64,000 bases of DNA from Guadua angustifolia (lineage: Eukaryota; Streptophyta; Magnoliopsida; Poales; Poaceae): the NCBI GenBank assembly GCA_036346375.1, contig CM070520.1:15883791-15947790 (forward strand), read 5' to 3'. Shown here one piece after another: positions 45,290 through 58,927 of the stretch (position 1 is its first letter; each line of letters opens with the position of its first letter). A program made the translations under genes and the position numbers. The notes below the pieces were generated by a model, which was not told the origin of the DNA, ran no database searches, and saw only the letters and a program-made list of their open reading frames with translations.

Positions 45290-46680
45290 GAAAATGTTTT
45301 CACACCGAAAAAATCCGGAAAAAATGTTTTCGCCATCCAAAAACCGAAAAAATGTTTTCGTCACAAAAAAGATTCGGCGAAGGTTTATAGCAACTTATGT
45401 ATTTGCCATCGAAAAATCTAGAAAAATGTTTTGCATACCCAAAAACCCGAAAAATATTTTCGTCACCAAAAAAAAGATTCGGCGAAGGTTTATAGCAACT
45501 TATGTATTTGCCAACGGGTCATAACTGCGGTTTTTTTTAAAAAATGTAGATTCGTCCGGAGATTTATAGCGACCCGCGGATTCGCCGGAGGATCCTAACG
45601 ACCCATTTTTTTTAACAAACGCAACAAAAAAACCCGAAAAAATGTTTTCAGCACCCAAAAAAAACGAAAACAATGTTTTCGTCACCAAAAAAACACGGAT
45701 TCATTGAAGGTTTATAGCAACTTATGGATTTGCCAACGGGTCATAACTGCGGTCTTTTTTTAAAAAAAAATACATTCGCCCGAATATTTATAGTGACCCG
45801 TGGATTCGCCGACGCGTCTTGACGACCCTTTTTTTTAACAAACGCAACAAAAAAAACTCGGAAAAATTGTTTTCGTCACCCAAAAAACTCGGAAAACATG
45901 TTTTGGTCACAAAAAAAACGCATATTCATCGAAGATTTTTCGCCCTTTTTCCTCTAGGCTATTTTTCACCGGTTGGTGTTTTGCGAACATGTATTTTTAC
46001 TCAGTGAACACGTAGAGTATTAGACTCGACAAAAGAAGGTTGTCATCTCGATAATTTTTTCCCTTTTTCCTCTCGACTATTTTTTTACTGGTTGGTGGTT
46101 TTGCGAAAAAAAATATTATTTTTCCGAGCGTATGCTATCAAAATTCAACCCAAGAACAGAAGCGCTTTTCTACCTAGTATCTCCTAAGCCCGGGAGAATT
46201 TGGGACCAACCAGGGCACCACGTCATCGATTTTTGAAAAAGCCCCCCAAAAAAAAAATTCAGAAATCATGGATAGGTCCTTCCACGGTAAATTAGAAATC
46301 GCGAACGGGTCCTTCTACCTGTTATTTTGCAAAAAAAAAAGACCCCGTAGTCTGGTTCTTTCGACCCGGGGGATTTAAAAAAATTTGAAATCACGAACAA
46401 GCCCTTCTATCAGTTATTTTGCAAAAAGAACCCCGTAGTTCCGCAAATTCGGCGTGGGCATTAGTTCTTTCGGCCCGGAAGATTTAAAAAAAATTAGAAT
46501 CACGAGTATGTCCTTCCACCGGTTATTTTGCAAAAAAACGTCGATTCTTTCAACCCGAAAGATTCAAAAAAAATTGAAAACATAAATAGATCATTCCACC
46601 GGTTATTTTGAAAGAAAAAAAACCCGTAGTTTCGCAAATTCAATTTACAAAAAAATTCGGACTAGATTTTTTCTCGCGAC
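45290..46680. repeat. Degenerate minisatellite blocks
   Basis: Two repeat sets follow each other. 45290-45960 iterates CGAAAAAATGTTTTCGTCAC, AGATTCGGCGAAGGTTTATAG and GCCAACGGGTCATAACTGCG, with a larger unit of about 225 bp appearing twice (45505 and 45730). 46200-46680 iterates GTCCTTCYACCGGTTATTTTGC with GGTTCTTTCGACCCG, about every 115 bp. Short frames within it are not genes. Confidence 0.7.
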
Positions 46681-46900
46681 GCGGCATCGCACGTGTCTCT
46701 ACTACCTAGTCCTACTAAGGAGAGGGAATAATGCTATGTCCCATCCAAAACATAGTGTTTTCACATCAAACAATGGGCAAAGACATGCATGTTACATGCA
46801 TCGGAGATGTATGTATCCACCACTACGCCAAAATTAAAATTAAGGTTATGAACCGACCTCATGTACCTTATTGCTCATATTTAATACTCGTATGATTTAT
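46681..46900. repeat. Repeat shared with about 51322-51450
   Basis: AATGCTATGTCYCATCCAA, then CAATGGGCAAA and ACATGCATG, occur at 46730-46800 and again at 51326-51390. This suggests one repeat family on both sides of the 3.4-kb solo LTR. Confidence 0.5.
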
Positions 46901-46905
46901 AAGGG

Positions 46906-49900
46906 TGTCGGGACCCGGATTTACCAAATTCGAACCCTCTATGTTTCAACCGTGCTAGTCCAGGATCAGCTAGCACACACAGTCATACAGTGATGATAAC
47001 ACAGACATATCATAAAGTAAATAACAGAAATTAAGCAAAAGAGTGTAAACATCATCACATTATTACAAGTATCGAGCCTTACGGCTTAAGTGTGAAAGTA
47101 ACAGCGGAAATGTAGAAACAAAAGAGCCAATCGGTTAAGCCCAGACAACCGATCGATCGCTCCCTAGAAGATCGAGTCATCCTCCTCATCATAGTCTTCA
47201 CCATAGATGTCGAAAGGTGGATCACATGCTCTTGGATAACTGGCTCTCTCCTCATCTGCTTTATGGAATAAGCAGCCCCGCAATGAAAAGCGAGGGTGAG
47301 TATGCAACATACTCAGCAAGTCTCAGAAAACTTAATGCAAATAACTAAATGCAAGGCTTAAACAAAGGAAGCATATATGGCTCATTTGCATAAAGCGAAA
47401 TTGAAATTTAAATACAAGTAATAATTTCATAAAGCAACATTTAACAAAAATGTAAATAGCATAATTAATTAAATTTGAAGTATAACAATTTTCCAGGTTC
47501 CAACCACCTGGTTGGCTTCAACCGCCAAACTAATATCCGGGAGCTCTAGCCGCTCGCGGATTCCCAACCACATTTTCATTTTAAATCAAATCCATTATTT
47601 TCCATTTAGAACCAAAACCATAAAATCTACTATGTGAAAGTGTTCCACGCTTGCCCTTATCCGTAAGGCCGCCTACTTAAGTAGTTTTAAGACTCTGCAG
47701 AGTTGGTACACTTTACCCACACGACATGATCAACCCTTTGCGCCAAGCTATTGACACACTTCCTTTGGTGTGCCGGCAGGAGATCATGACAAGGCCTTTC
47801 AATGCATAATACCGCCGCTCTGACTCGCGCTAAGGTTTCATCATTGTTAGGGCTACCCGCCTTGATCTGAAGCCCCCTCTTGCGCCTTGCAAGTACCTCC
47901 CAAAACCGCATGCCCAAATAGCTAAGTCAAATAACGATACATGCAAATTACTTAGCGTGTCGTACCCATATAGACATGTGGTTGTCTCAGATAACATGGC
48001 CCAAGGTAACACACGACGGTCCTTAATTGACTAGGGCGACAATCACATTCCGAATTTTGTGCATCCCGCACCCGCCATACAACCAATCCGCCCCGGTCTA
48101 AATCATTTTTCACTTTTATTTTCAAATTAATACCAGCAACACCAATTGCCATATTTTCACAATTCCAATTGAATCAAATAGGAAATCATTTCCATAATGG
48201 TAAGGAACGACGTGATTAAGCATGGCTAGGCATCTTTCTACCGTCCCATAACAAAATGATTACCATTAACTACTGTAATTAGTTTTCCTAAGGTGTCAAA
48301 GGTTGTCAAGTTGAATATCAATGTGGCATAACAAAGTTGGAATATAGCTAAGCATTAAAACAGTATTTAAAGTATGATACGCAAATAATAAGCATGCAAT
48401 AATTTAAAGCAAAGTAACATTTTCATAAACTTGGGTTCAAAATGGTCAAGGGAGACTTGCCTTTAACCTCGTCCACTGCTGCAACCTCCACTGGATGCTC
48501 CTCTCGCTCAACCGGTGCGTCGTCTACACGTGAAACACGCAAATTGAGGCAAAAATAAATAAAACTGAAAATAAATAAAATTCAAAAATTTATAAAAATG
48601 ACACCAACAGATAGACCTTGATTTTAGATGAATTTAGAAATTTGAATCGTTCAAATCGGAGTTCGAACGGAAGAGAACGGTCCTTCCGAAGTTTAAATGG
48701 GAGAGAAAATCAGAAAAATATTAAGAGGGACACGTGTCGGGCTAGGATTGGCTGAGCTCGGGTTTTTCGGAAAATCACAGAGAAATCATGGAAATGAAAT
48801 GCTCACTGACTTGCGGGCCCTACGGGTCAGTGACTCGGTTTTCGGCTCGGGAAAATGACGTGTCGCGACAACGTGGCGACACGCGAGACGTTTGGGCCTA
48901 CGTGGCATGGACGTGGCATACACATGGTATACACGTGGCGGACATGGGCAAGATAGGGCTGACGTGGCGCCGATGTGGCACGATGTGGCTAACACCTGGC
49001 GTGTCGTGGCGCGATGACGCGGGCACTAGGGCGTACGTGTCGGACACGCAGCCGCCACGCAGGTACTAGGTCTACGGTGGCGTGAGGTGGCGCACACGTG
49101 GTGCTGACGCGGCACCATGTGGCGGTGCGGGTGTTGACGTGCTGTGACACGGCGACGAGCGTCGCCGACGTGGATGACTACATGGATCTAGCGCTGGGGT
49201 GGCGCACACCTGCACTACACATGGTGACACGCAAGGCTAGGGCGGTGAGGTGGCGCGATCGTGGTCAACACATGAAGAACACGTGGTGGACAGGGCGACG
49301 CGTGGAGGGTGACAAGGCGAGTGGCTCGGGGCTTACCGAATGATATGTGGCGTAGATCTGAGCCGCAGGAAGGCGATCGGACGAACGACGTTGACGGAGG
49401 GGACTCGATGCGAAGCGGCGGCGCCAACCCGCCGGAGGCGAAGAAGAAGGCCTGGCGAACGGCGAAATACGGCCAGATCGGGCATGAGATTGAGTGGATC
49501 GGACAGAGCATCATACGGCGAGTTCAACGGTACCAAGCACACGGGCGGAGACTCACCGGAGTGGACGATAGAGGCGGCGGAAGCTTTGCGCACGAAGGAC
49601 GAACTCCGGCGAGGGCTAGCGGCTACCAGACGGCATCTCCGCCGGCGAGGGAGGAGGGGAAATGAGCGCGTGAGTGTCGAACCTAGGCGGCGGCTGAGAG
49701 CTTATATAGCCTAGGGATGCGGGAAAAGCACGCAAAGCGAGGTTGGTCGTGCGGCTAGGTTCTGACGCGACCTTAACTCTTGGGGCGACGTGGCGCACGG
49801 ATGGCCATGGGATCAGAATCAGACGGTGGAGGATGAAGCGGTTTAGGGTTAGGTTTTTGGCTGTGAGTGGCGGCGCAATTCTCGACCGTTGGATTCGTAA

Positions 49901-50321
49901 TCAACGGCTGAGACGTGACGGAGGGTAGGGTTTCGGGAGTTTGGGCCGACTGAGGAAGTTGGGCCAAGTGAACATGAAGGACGGACGTCTTGAATGAACG
50001 AAGGAGTCGGCACTTGGAGAAGAAAAGGATTTTTAATTAGTATTTCCGATTAAAAGGAATTACCATAAAATCCAAATGACTTCCAAAAATTCAAACAAAT
50101 AGCAAATAAATTTGGAAAAATCCCCAAAAATACAGAAAAATCAAATGAAGCACAAGGAACCCAATAAAAATGATAAATAATTAATTTGAGTTATAGATTA
50201 TTCAAATTAAATCCTTTTAAATTCTGAAAATTCCAATTAAGTTAAATTAAATTCAAATAAATTTTGTTGGATTTGGATTTTGAAATTCGAACTCCAGAAA
50301 ATTGAAAAACGAAACGTTACA
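46906..50321 (-). mobile_element. 3.4-kb solo LTR of a long-LTR Gypsy element
   Basis: On the plus strand it starts TGTCGGGACCCGG and ends AACGTTACA. AAGGG is duplicated at 46901-46905 and 50322-50326. Read on the minus strand it begins TGTAACGTTTCG, has a TATA box GGCTATATAAGCTC near 49710 and ends GGGTCCCGACA. The same family supplies 16100-18015. No gag, pol or second LTR is present, so it is a solo LTR. Frames inside (for example near 49300-49700) are GC-rich leader and not convincing genes. Confidence 0.8.
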
Positions 50322-50326
50322 AAGGG

Positions 50327-51451
50327 CATGTCTAATGCTATACATCAGCAATGTCTTAAATGCAGTCATGTCAGATTTAGTTGAGGTGGAGGACATAGGG
50401 TAATTAAGTTGAGGGAGGGATCACAAAATCAACAAAAACCGTTTGAAAATCGTGAAAATCGAGCGTATCAAGTTGGTTTAGTTTTTGAAATCGGTCAAGT
50501 AAACCGATCCAATTCAAGTTCAAAAAAATTAGAAAATTTTAAAAAAAATTATCAAAAAGTGTGACATACTAAGGCAATGCTAATGATTCTTAAAATTTTT
50601 AGATGATTATCAGACATGTATATTTTTAAAAAATTATGAGAGTGCTACTGTCTTTGTATATGCTCTTACATTTTTTATTTTCAAGGGGTACTAAATGAAG
50701 TATAATGTTTCTAAGAACTTTTGTGTGAGGTACTAAGACAATGCTAATGATTCTGTAAAATGTTTAGATAATGATCAAACATTTGTATTTTTTTAAAAAA
50801 TCTTGTGATGCTATTGTCTTTGTATATGCTCTTTAGTTTTTTATTTTTTAGGGGCACTAAACAAAGTCTAATATTTCAGTAAAGTTTACTACACGATCCT
50901 TGTGAACTCTTTATGGTAAAATTAAAATTTTAGAGCTTGATCAGGATTGAAAATTTTTATAAAAATCTGACAGTATCTTTGTTCCTTTTCATTAATTACT
51001 GTTTTTCATTTTCCATAAGAACTAAATGAATTTAAAATTTTTTGAAATTTCTTTGAGGTATTTTATTGATTAATTGGGATTTATTAAGATTTTATGCAAT
51101 TTTTTTCAATTTTGTTGGAATTTTTTCAATTTTCCTTGAGTGTGATGAAAATTGAATAAAATTGGTCAAAAACAAAAAAATCGGTAGAAAATCGAACAAA
51201 ACTGGTCAAAAATCGATCAATTTTTTTTTATCAAGTTTGACCGCCGATTTCAAAAATTTTGACTTCGTACTTGTTTGATTTCGTCAAAAATCAAAATTCG
51301 ATTTTGTGAACCCTGGACGGAGTAATGCTATGTCTCATCCAAGAATTTTCTTTATATCAAGCAATGGGCAAAAAACATGCATGGTTTGACATGCATTGCA
51401 CAGGCATGAATGTCTTCCGCCACGCTAAGATTAAATGCTTATGAGGCAACT
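50327..51451. other. AT-rich non-coding region with internal repeat
   Basis: ACTAAGRCAATGCTAATGATTC occurs at about 50568 and 50731 with similar following sequence (TTTGTATATGCTCTT), giving a duplicated unit of about 163 bp. No gene is seen. Confidence 0.5.
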
Positions 51452-51454
51452 TAA

Positions 51455-51566
51455 GGGTGCTGCATTAGATAGTTATGTCTTAGTTGTGTCTAAGATGAGG
51501 TGATGCAGAGCACTCTCTCTTTTCTCTCTTAGACATAAGATTTGGCATAATGGGTTGGAGATGCCC
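51455..51566. mobile_element. Short MITE-like element with TAA duplication
   Basis: It starts GGGTGCTGCATTAG and ends GGTTGGAGATGCCC, flanked by TAA (51452-51454 and 51567-51569). GTTATGTCTTAG and CTTAGACATAAG form a subterminal inverted repeat. The terminal repeats are weak, so the family is uncertain. Confidence 0.45.
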
Positions 51567-51569
51567 TAA

Positions 51570-52960
51570 ATTGACCCTATGCAATTGCGCATGGTTACTG
51601 TGGTTAGAAAATAATAACGATTCGGCGTCCCTATCATTTCGGTTATTCTACAAAGTTACAAAGAAAATTACATAGAACGTGTGGGTTCCAAATATTATAT
51701 CTCTTATTGCAAAAAAAAAAGAGAAGATAATGTAGAAAACAACATCAAACACTTATTGAAATGAACAACTTGCGTGGGCTATTCTGTTATTGAACGCATA
51801 TCGCTATCTGCAGGAGGGTTTAACAGGATTCGAAATTTCACAGATCACAGTGTACATGGCTTGTATTTTAATGTTAATCAGATTTGTAGGATAACAACTA
51901 AAAGGCCACATGATATTTTTAGCCGTTCAATGGAAGAAATATGCAATTCAAACAAATTTTAATTAGTGAGTTGTGCCACAATAAGACTAGCAGTGCAATT
52001 GCCTGGGCTATTCCGCTAGAATTTTTTTAATAAAAGCAAAACATCTGGCATTTAATTTGATGGACCCTAACCAAGTTAAACTATAGCACACATTGGATGT
52101 TAATATTTAAACAAAAAATCTAACCATCCATGTAGCGGACCTGAGTTATAATGATTTATATTAAAAGAACGAATCCATGCCAAATAGAATAAAAAATAGC
52201 ATAAATTTGTGATAAAGAATAAAAGAAAACTAACCATTTGATTTTCGTATGGACTCCAAATTAAAACCCATATGTACCTAAAATTCAAAATAAAAATTAG
52301 ATAAAATTAGCAATTGAACTTGTATACTAATTTTAGCCTAAAAATAATGTTCAAAATAATTTAAAACTAGAAATTAGTATCGAAAAGTAAAAGGAAATTA
52401 GCAATGTGATTTTCATTCTAAAATTTAGAATAAAATTTAGATTGAAAATTAGCAATTGGATTTGTATATGAATTCTAACCTAAAGCTAATAATTAAAATT
52501 AAATAAATAATGATAAAAAAATTCAGAATGAAAAATAAAAGGAAATTAGATATTTGATTTTCACGCAAACTCCGAATAAAACCCGTAGATAACTGAAATT
52601 CAAAATAAAAACTAGATGAAAATTAGCAGTTGGATGTGTATATGAATTCTAACCGAAAATAAAACTTTAAATTAAATAAAGATAAAATTTAGCTTAGAAA
52701 AAGAGCCATGTCAAGTAGAATAAAAAATAAAAGATATTCAAAATAAAAACTAGCACTGGATTTTTGTACTAATTCCAAATTAAAATTGAAAAAATTCTAT
52801 GATAAATACAATCCAAAAATATGCAAATTTAAAATAAAAATCAAAGGCAATTAGCTATTTTTAAGTCTGAACTAAGTGAAAAGTAAAGTTTTTGTTTTGT
52901 TCAAAATTAAAACTTCATAAATATGCTAATTCAAGAAATAAAATAAGGTAAGGAATTTGA
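51570..52960. repeat. AT-rich region with degenerate repeats
   Basis: From about 52130, units around AAAACTAGATGAAAATTAGCA and TATGAATTCTAACC recur every 170-180 bp. The same family appears at 59230-60180. No gene is seen; short frames are chance. Confidence 0.5.
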
Positions 52961-53786
<826 letters not shown>

Positions 53787-54066
53787 AGTAAAGATAGGGT
53801 TGAAAATGGATCGGATACGGTCGGATATTGCTCTTTCCGTATCCTAACTCATATTTTTTTCCCGGATTCGAAACCGGATACGGGCTAGCCGGATCCGGAT
53901 ACGAATCCGGATAGTTTAGGATACGGATCCGGGTCGGATATATGACGGATTCGGATCGGAAACGGATAATTCGGATACGGATAATGCACGCAAATATAAA
54001 GTAATATATGTTGAATCAAACCACACGAATACATGAGAATAATTCAAATCTATTGTCTAATATAGG

Positions 54067-54204
54067 GTTTAACAGAACCGTTCACACATAAGACAATAAC
54101 AGTACATGTCTACATCACGATGAACAATAGAAAAAGTTTAACAGAACCGTTCACACATAAGACAATAACAGTACATGTCTACATCACGATGAACAATAGA
54201 AAAA
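54067..54204. repeat. Perfect 69-bp tandem duplication
   Basis: GTTTAACAGAACCGTTCACA and the following bases through CAATAGAAAAA occur at 54067-54135 and again, identically, at 54136-54204. It lies inside the hAT element downstream of the transposase gene. Confidence 0.9.
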
Positions 54205-55256
54205 TGAATATTTCATTCCCATCAGGCTAATTCAACAGATTCATTCCCATCAGCAATTCAGCATCAACAGATTCACCCCATTGCATTGTGCCATTGTGTG
54301 CGCAACTTGATAGGAAGAGAACAGTGCCTACAAGAAAATTTCTATTAGCAAGGCATCAAATAGTGCATACAAGATTATTATGTATTCACAACTGCTCAAA
54401 TAGCAAGATTATTTCTATTAGCATTGCATCAAATAGCTTGCATTTGAAAGCGGAGGCCATGAACTCAAGAAAATTAGGGATGTGGAACATGTGCAACAAA
54501 GCAAAATTGAGCTAAAACCTTGGATGTTCTTGATAATTTCAATTTCTTCTGAACACATATCCTATATTTTGACATGCATGGGCAACATAAACACGAAAGG
54601 ATCTATGCTGTGTTTTTCTCGTAGTCTCTCACGCACATGCTGCCCAATGGCATTCGACAGAAATTAGCTATTGTGTGCCTTGCAGATTGTACCGAATAGA
54701 GCAAATAGTTTTTTACTTTCGCAGAATTTCCACACGTAAGAGCATTATTGAGAAAGTCTACCCTTTCCCTATGATGCTGACATATTTACAACAAAATGCC
54801 AAATGCTGTATCTCACAAATCAAGATGATAATCTCAAGTCTGAACTGAAGAAAATTGTACAACCTGATGGATAAACTATCTTTGTCAATTGTCATGAGTA
54901 CTTTCCATGGTAATGCTTCTTGTCTCTGCTGAATATAGTAAACAATGGTTTCTATATATGTTCACCACATGCACTGCATTAGGAATCAAATATTTTGTTT
55001 TCTTTATTTTATCAAACATCCAAAGGTCCAAACAAATAAGTCAAACACCCCAAACAAAAAAACAACAGTCCTGTTCTCTAGTTAGATACATGTAACAATT
55101 ACAACTAATAACTGTATCTGTCACAAATGAGCAAAGTAATTCTTTCAAATATCCAATAGGTTGCACATTAAAGATTCTTATGAAAAGATAGATTGCACAA
55201 TGTCATGATCACACAATCACTAGAAGAAACGTTTGAGAACTACTTACCTGGACTCC

Positions 55257-57495
55257 TCAATCCTCATCATCAGGTATTTCTTCTTCATCCTACAATTTTG
55301 TTATGCCAAACTGTAAGTAAATTTATAAGTTAGAAGCAAATGCTAACTAAAGAAGTAAAGAGTGCCATACCATACAAATCGTATTCACAATAAGGGTTCC
55401 CACAACCTCAAGATCATTGATTATAGATGCAACCTTGTTACCAGAATCTGAAAATTTTAATGAAATATACATTATTAAATAATAGACTTTCTTACACAAT
55501 TATTTTACAAACCAAGAAACAATAAAATCTATCACCTTTTCTAGATGCTTTAACCCAATCCTTAGTACAGATCAATGCCTCTACAATCTCAGGGTCTAAG
55601 CGGCTGCGAAATGGATCAATGATACGGCCACCAGCACTGAACGCAGATTCAAAAGCAACAGTTGACACTTGCATGGCTAATACATCACGAGCAACTTGTG
55701 ATAGAATAGGATATACATCTTGCTGATTTTTCCACCATGATAAAATATCAAATTTGTGATTGGATTTAGCAAGCCTTAGTGGTGGTTCTACCATGTATTT
55801 ACCCAAGTCATTTGCATCATCTCAATCAGTCTCATGTGTATCATACAAGAAGCTCTCAAGTTCATCATTTTCTTCTTCCAAAAAACCCTCTTTTGGTTCA
55901 GAAGTCACACTAGGTGCACTAGCACTCTTTGAGTAAGAAGAAGCATAGGCATTATACAACTTCTTGACAACCTTAGTAAATTCTTCAAGTTCAACTTCAT
56001 ACAACACCTGACCATGAAACTTTTTCATATAGAATTCTATACACTTCCTCTTTCTCCTAGGGTCAAGAAAGCAAGCCACAGCAAGAGCAATGTTTGACTT
56101 CTTCCAGTACTTTTCAAACTTAGCATGCATAGAAAATGCCATCTTACTAAGTGTTGTTGGATATAAAGTACCAGAGAATAGCTCAGTGACGTCATGGAAT
56201 TTCTTTAAACACTTACAAAGTGTCAATGCCTTTTCCCATTCAACAACTGATGGAGCTATATTCTCATACCTACGGCGTTCCATGCAAACAAGCCGCTCAA
56301 AAGCTTTCCTATAATATAGAGCATCCCACAACATAAGATAAGTGGAATTCCACCTCGTTGCAACATCTAATGAGACACCCCTCTTTGTATCCAACTGACA
56401 TTGAGATGCACATTTCTGAAACTCCTCCCACTGCAATGGAGAGCCCTTTACAGCTGCTACAAATGATCGAATATGATGAACTGCAGATGCAATTTCTTGT
56501 AGACCATCTCTAGCAACAAGATTTAATATGTGATTACCACATCTTATATGGAAGAACATCCCATCACATATTAGGGGACTTTGTGTTTTCAGTTCAGCAA
56601 TTACATCCTTAACACACACTTCATTTGATGATGCATTGTCCAAAGTTAGAGAAAATAGTTTCTTCTCAATATACCATCTCATAATGCTAGCAAGAAATGC
56701 TTGCACAACTTAGCACCTGTGTGCCGACCTCCTACATGCATGAAATCGATAATTCTTTTCTCAATGCACCAATTGTCATCAATCCAATGGACGGTGACAC
56801 ACATATATCCTTTGTTCTGATTTGATGTCCACATGTCCATAGTTGTGCTAAAGCGGTACCAAACAGATTTAAAACATTCAAGCAACTTATTCTTTTCTTC
56901 TACAAAGATATCTATTAGTTCCTTCCTAACAAAGGACACGACTCTTGATTGGAAAAGCTCGACGCAGAGATTTGATGAACTCAACAAAATATTCATGCTC
57001 AACAATATTGAAAGGATACTCATGCATGATTATGGCCAAATAAAATTTCCTCAAGTTGATTTCTTGGTCATACCTGTAAGGCTCAACCACATTTGAACCA
57101 TCCTCATGAATCTTTTCTAGTATGAGCTGCTGTTGGCCTGGCTTCAAGTTATGTTTATTCTTCAAATGGTTCCAGAATACCTTTGTACCATTGGCACTCT
57201 CGCGTCTAGCCTTGTAAACACAATGGTTGCACTTGGCCCACTCTTGGACAACATTTTTCCCTTCTTGCATAGTTGTTACTAAATACTTGGTGTAGTGATC
57301 CCAAACACGTGATGTACTCTTCTTCTGTCTCTTTACTTGAGGCTCATCATCTGTCCCTTCCACTTCCACCATAGCATCGGGGTTTGTATCTCCTGTGCCA
57401 CTAGGCCCACTACCCATGCTTGGAACAGCTTGACTTGGTGCTATCGATGATACACTTACACTTTTACTTGTAGTAGCACTTGATTCAGATGCCAT
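55257..57495 (-). pseudogene. hAT transposase (BED zinc finger, RICESLEEPER-like), lightly damaged
   Basis: It starts MASESSATTSKSVSVSS at 57495. A BED-type zinc finger follows (WDHYTKYLV, CNHCVYKARRES, FWNHLKNKH). The RNase H-like core has an Asp in FSTTMDMWTSNQNKGY and a second Asp in LFSLTLDNASSNEV. GVSLDVATRWNSTYLMLWDA is next, and the C-terminal hAT dimerisation part has DVYPILSQVARDVLAMQVST and FESAFSAGGRIIDPFRSRLD. Splice signals give exons 57495-55536, 55447-55371 and 55289-55257. The last two encode DSGNKVASIINDLEVVG and the acidic end DEEEIPDDED. Damage is limited: frameshifts near 56945 and 56700 and a TGA at about 55819. It would cut and paste the element if intact. The damage is recent-looking. 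Confidence 0.9.
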
Positions 57496-58927
57496 GTTCT
57501 TCCTAGTATAGATCCACAAACTGTCAGCGCTTATCAGAGAGGTGAAAGGTATTGTCGTATTGACCCTATTTACAATAACATAAATATATAGCACTTGGTT
57601 GGATCTAAGTAAAGTTGGCAATGGACTAGATCATGTGCAAATTTCCTCATATACATAGGGAAAATATGTTAACTTACAGTGAGATATAAAGTTAGGGTCA
57701 ACTTCTATCCATCTTTAACTTACAGTAAGCAACTAAGTTTAAGGACTTTAAAGTCTTTTATGATATACATTCATAGACATAACAAAATTTGAGTATAATC
57801 ATCAAAAAATATGCATTATGCTTATACCATATAAATATAATTTATATGAAGTAAAGCAACAAATTAGTTGATATTAATTTGTTGATTATACACAAATACA
57901 TTTAATCATTAGCCTAAGGTATAGCCAGTATTCATAGCCATTAGCCAATACATTCTTAACATTTCTATTCATAGCCAATCATCAAATATTCTTATCAGTC
58001 ACTAGATCAAACATCACACATTCTTATCATTCTTAGACAATAGATCAAGTCCATAGCATTCTTATCATTAGCTTGCATTCTTATCATTCTTATCATTCTC
58101 AGACAATAGAGCATCACATCAATACATTCTTATCATTCTCAAACATCAATACATTCTTATCACCTCACCTAGCTTCTTCGATACATTCTCAAACATCAAT
58201 ACATTCGATACATTCTCACCGGCTTCTTCGACACATTCAATACATCAATACAATAGAGCATTCACATTCTACTCACTGGCTTCTTCAAGCGGTGACGTTG
58301 AGGGTGAGGAGCGCCAAACCACCGTGATATTGCCGGGGAGGGCCGAGAGGAGCGCGGTCGGGGAGGGGCGTTACACCGGTGTGGCCGCCGGGAGGCAGTG
58401 GACCGGTCGGGGAGGGAGCCTTGGTCGGGAGAGGCCACCACCGGTGACCACCGGCCGGGAGGGGGAGAGTGACCGCTGGTCGGGAGGGAGGCCGTGGTCT
58501 TTGCCGGGAAGGGAATCGGAGAGGCGATCCAGATCTGAGACTGAGAGACAGGGAGACTGGGAGAGAGACAGGGAGTCGGGGATGGGAGTCACGGGAGTCA
58601 AGGTCAAGCGCTCGGGCTCCAGAGTCCAGACCTCCAGTGAGTAAGGCACTAAGGCCGTATGGTATGGGCCGGGCTCAACCGCTCAAGTGACAATCCGGAT
58701 ATCCGATTTCCCGAATACCCGATATCCGTTTCCCGACCCATATTTTTCGGATAGTGGGTGCTCCGAATCCGATCCGGTATCCGTTTATAAATATCCGGAT
58801 CTGAATCCGAATCCGACCCGATATCCGTTTTGCTTCTCGGATCCGGACGAAACCGGATCCGGACGAAACCGGATCCGGCTCCGGATCGGCGGGAATTATC
58901 CGTCCCGTTTTCACCCCTAAGTAAAGA

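Larger units (their letters stand above)
53795..58919 (-). mobile_element. Ac-like hAT transposon, 5.1 kb, nearly complete
   Basis: The terminal inverted repeats are TAGGGTTGAAAATGGATCGG and, from the right, TAGGGGTGAAAACGGGACGG. AGTAAAGA is duplicated at 53787-53794 and 58920-58927. Both subterminal regions are dense in GGATCCGGATACGG-type motifs (53800-53990 and 58685-58890), the kind of cluster a transposase binds. The transposase gene is on the minus strand (55257-57495). A GC-rich block at 58320-58640 precedes the right end. Confidence 0.95.

Noticed and set aside
45294..45960. Regularly spaced repeats that could suggest a CRISPR-like array
   Set aside because: Repeats are degenerate, spacers are themselves repeats, and the context is a plant genome; it is a minisatellite.
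48788..49714. Overlapping frames of 60-124 codons on both strands
   Set aside because: They lie inside the solo LTR in a GC-rich motif-dense leader; no protein family recognised.
58073..58690. Open frames rich in His/Ser and Arg/Gly near the hAT right end
   Set aside because: Translation of CATTCTTATCA-type repeats and of a GC-rich subterminal block; not coding.
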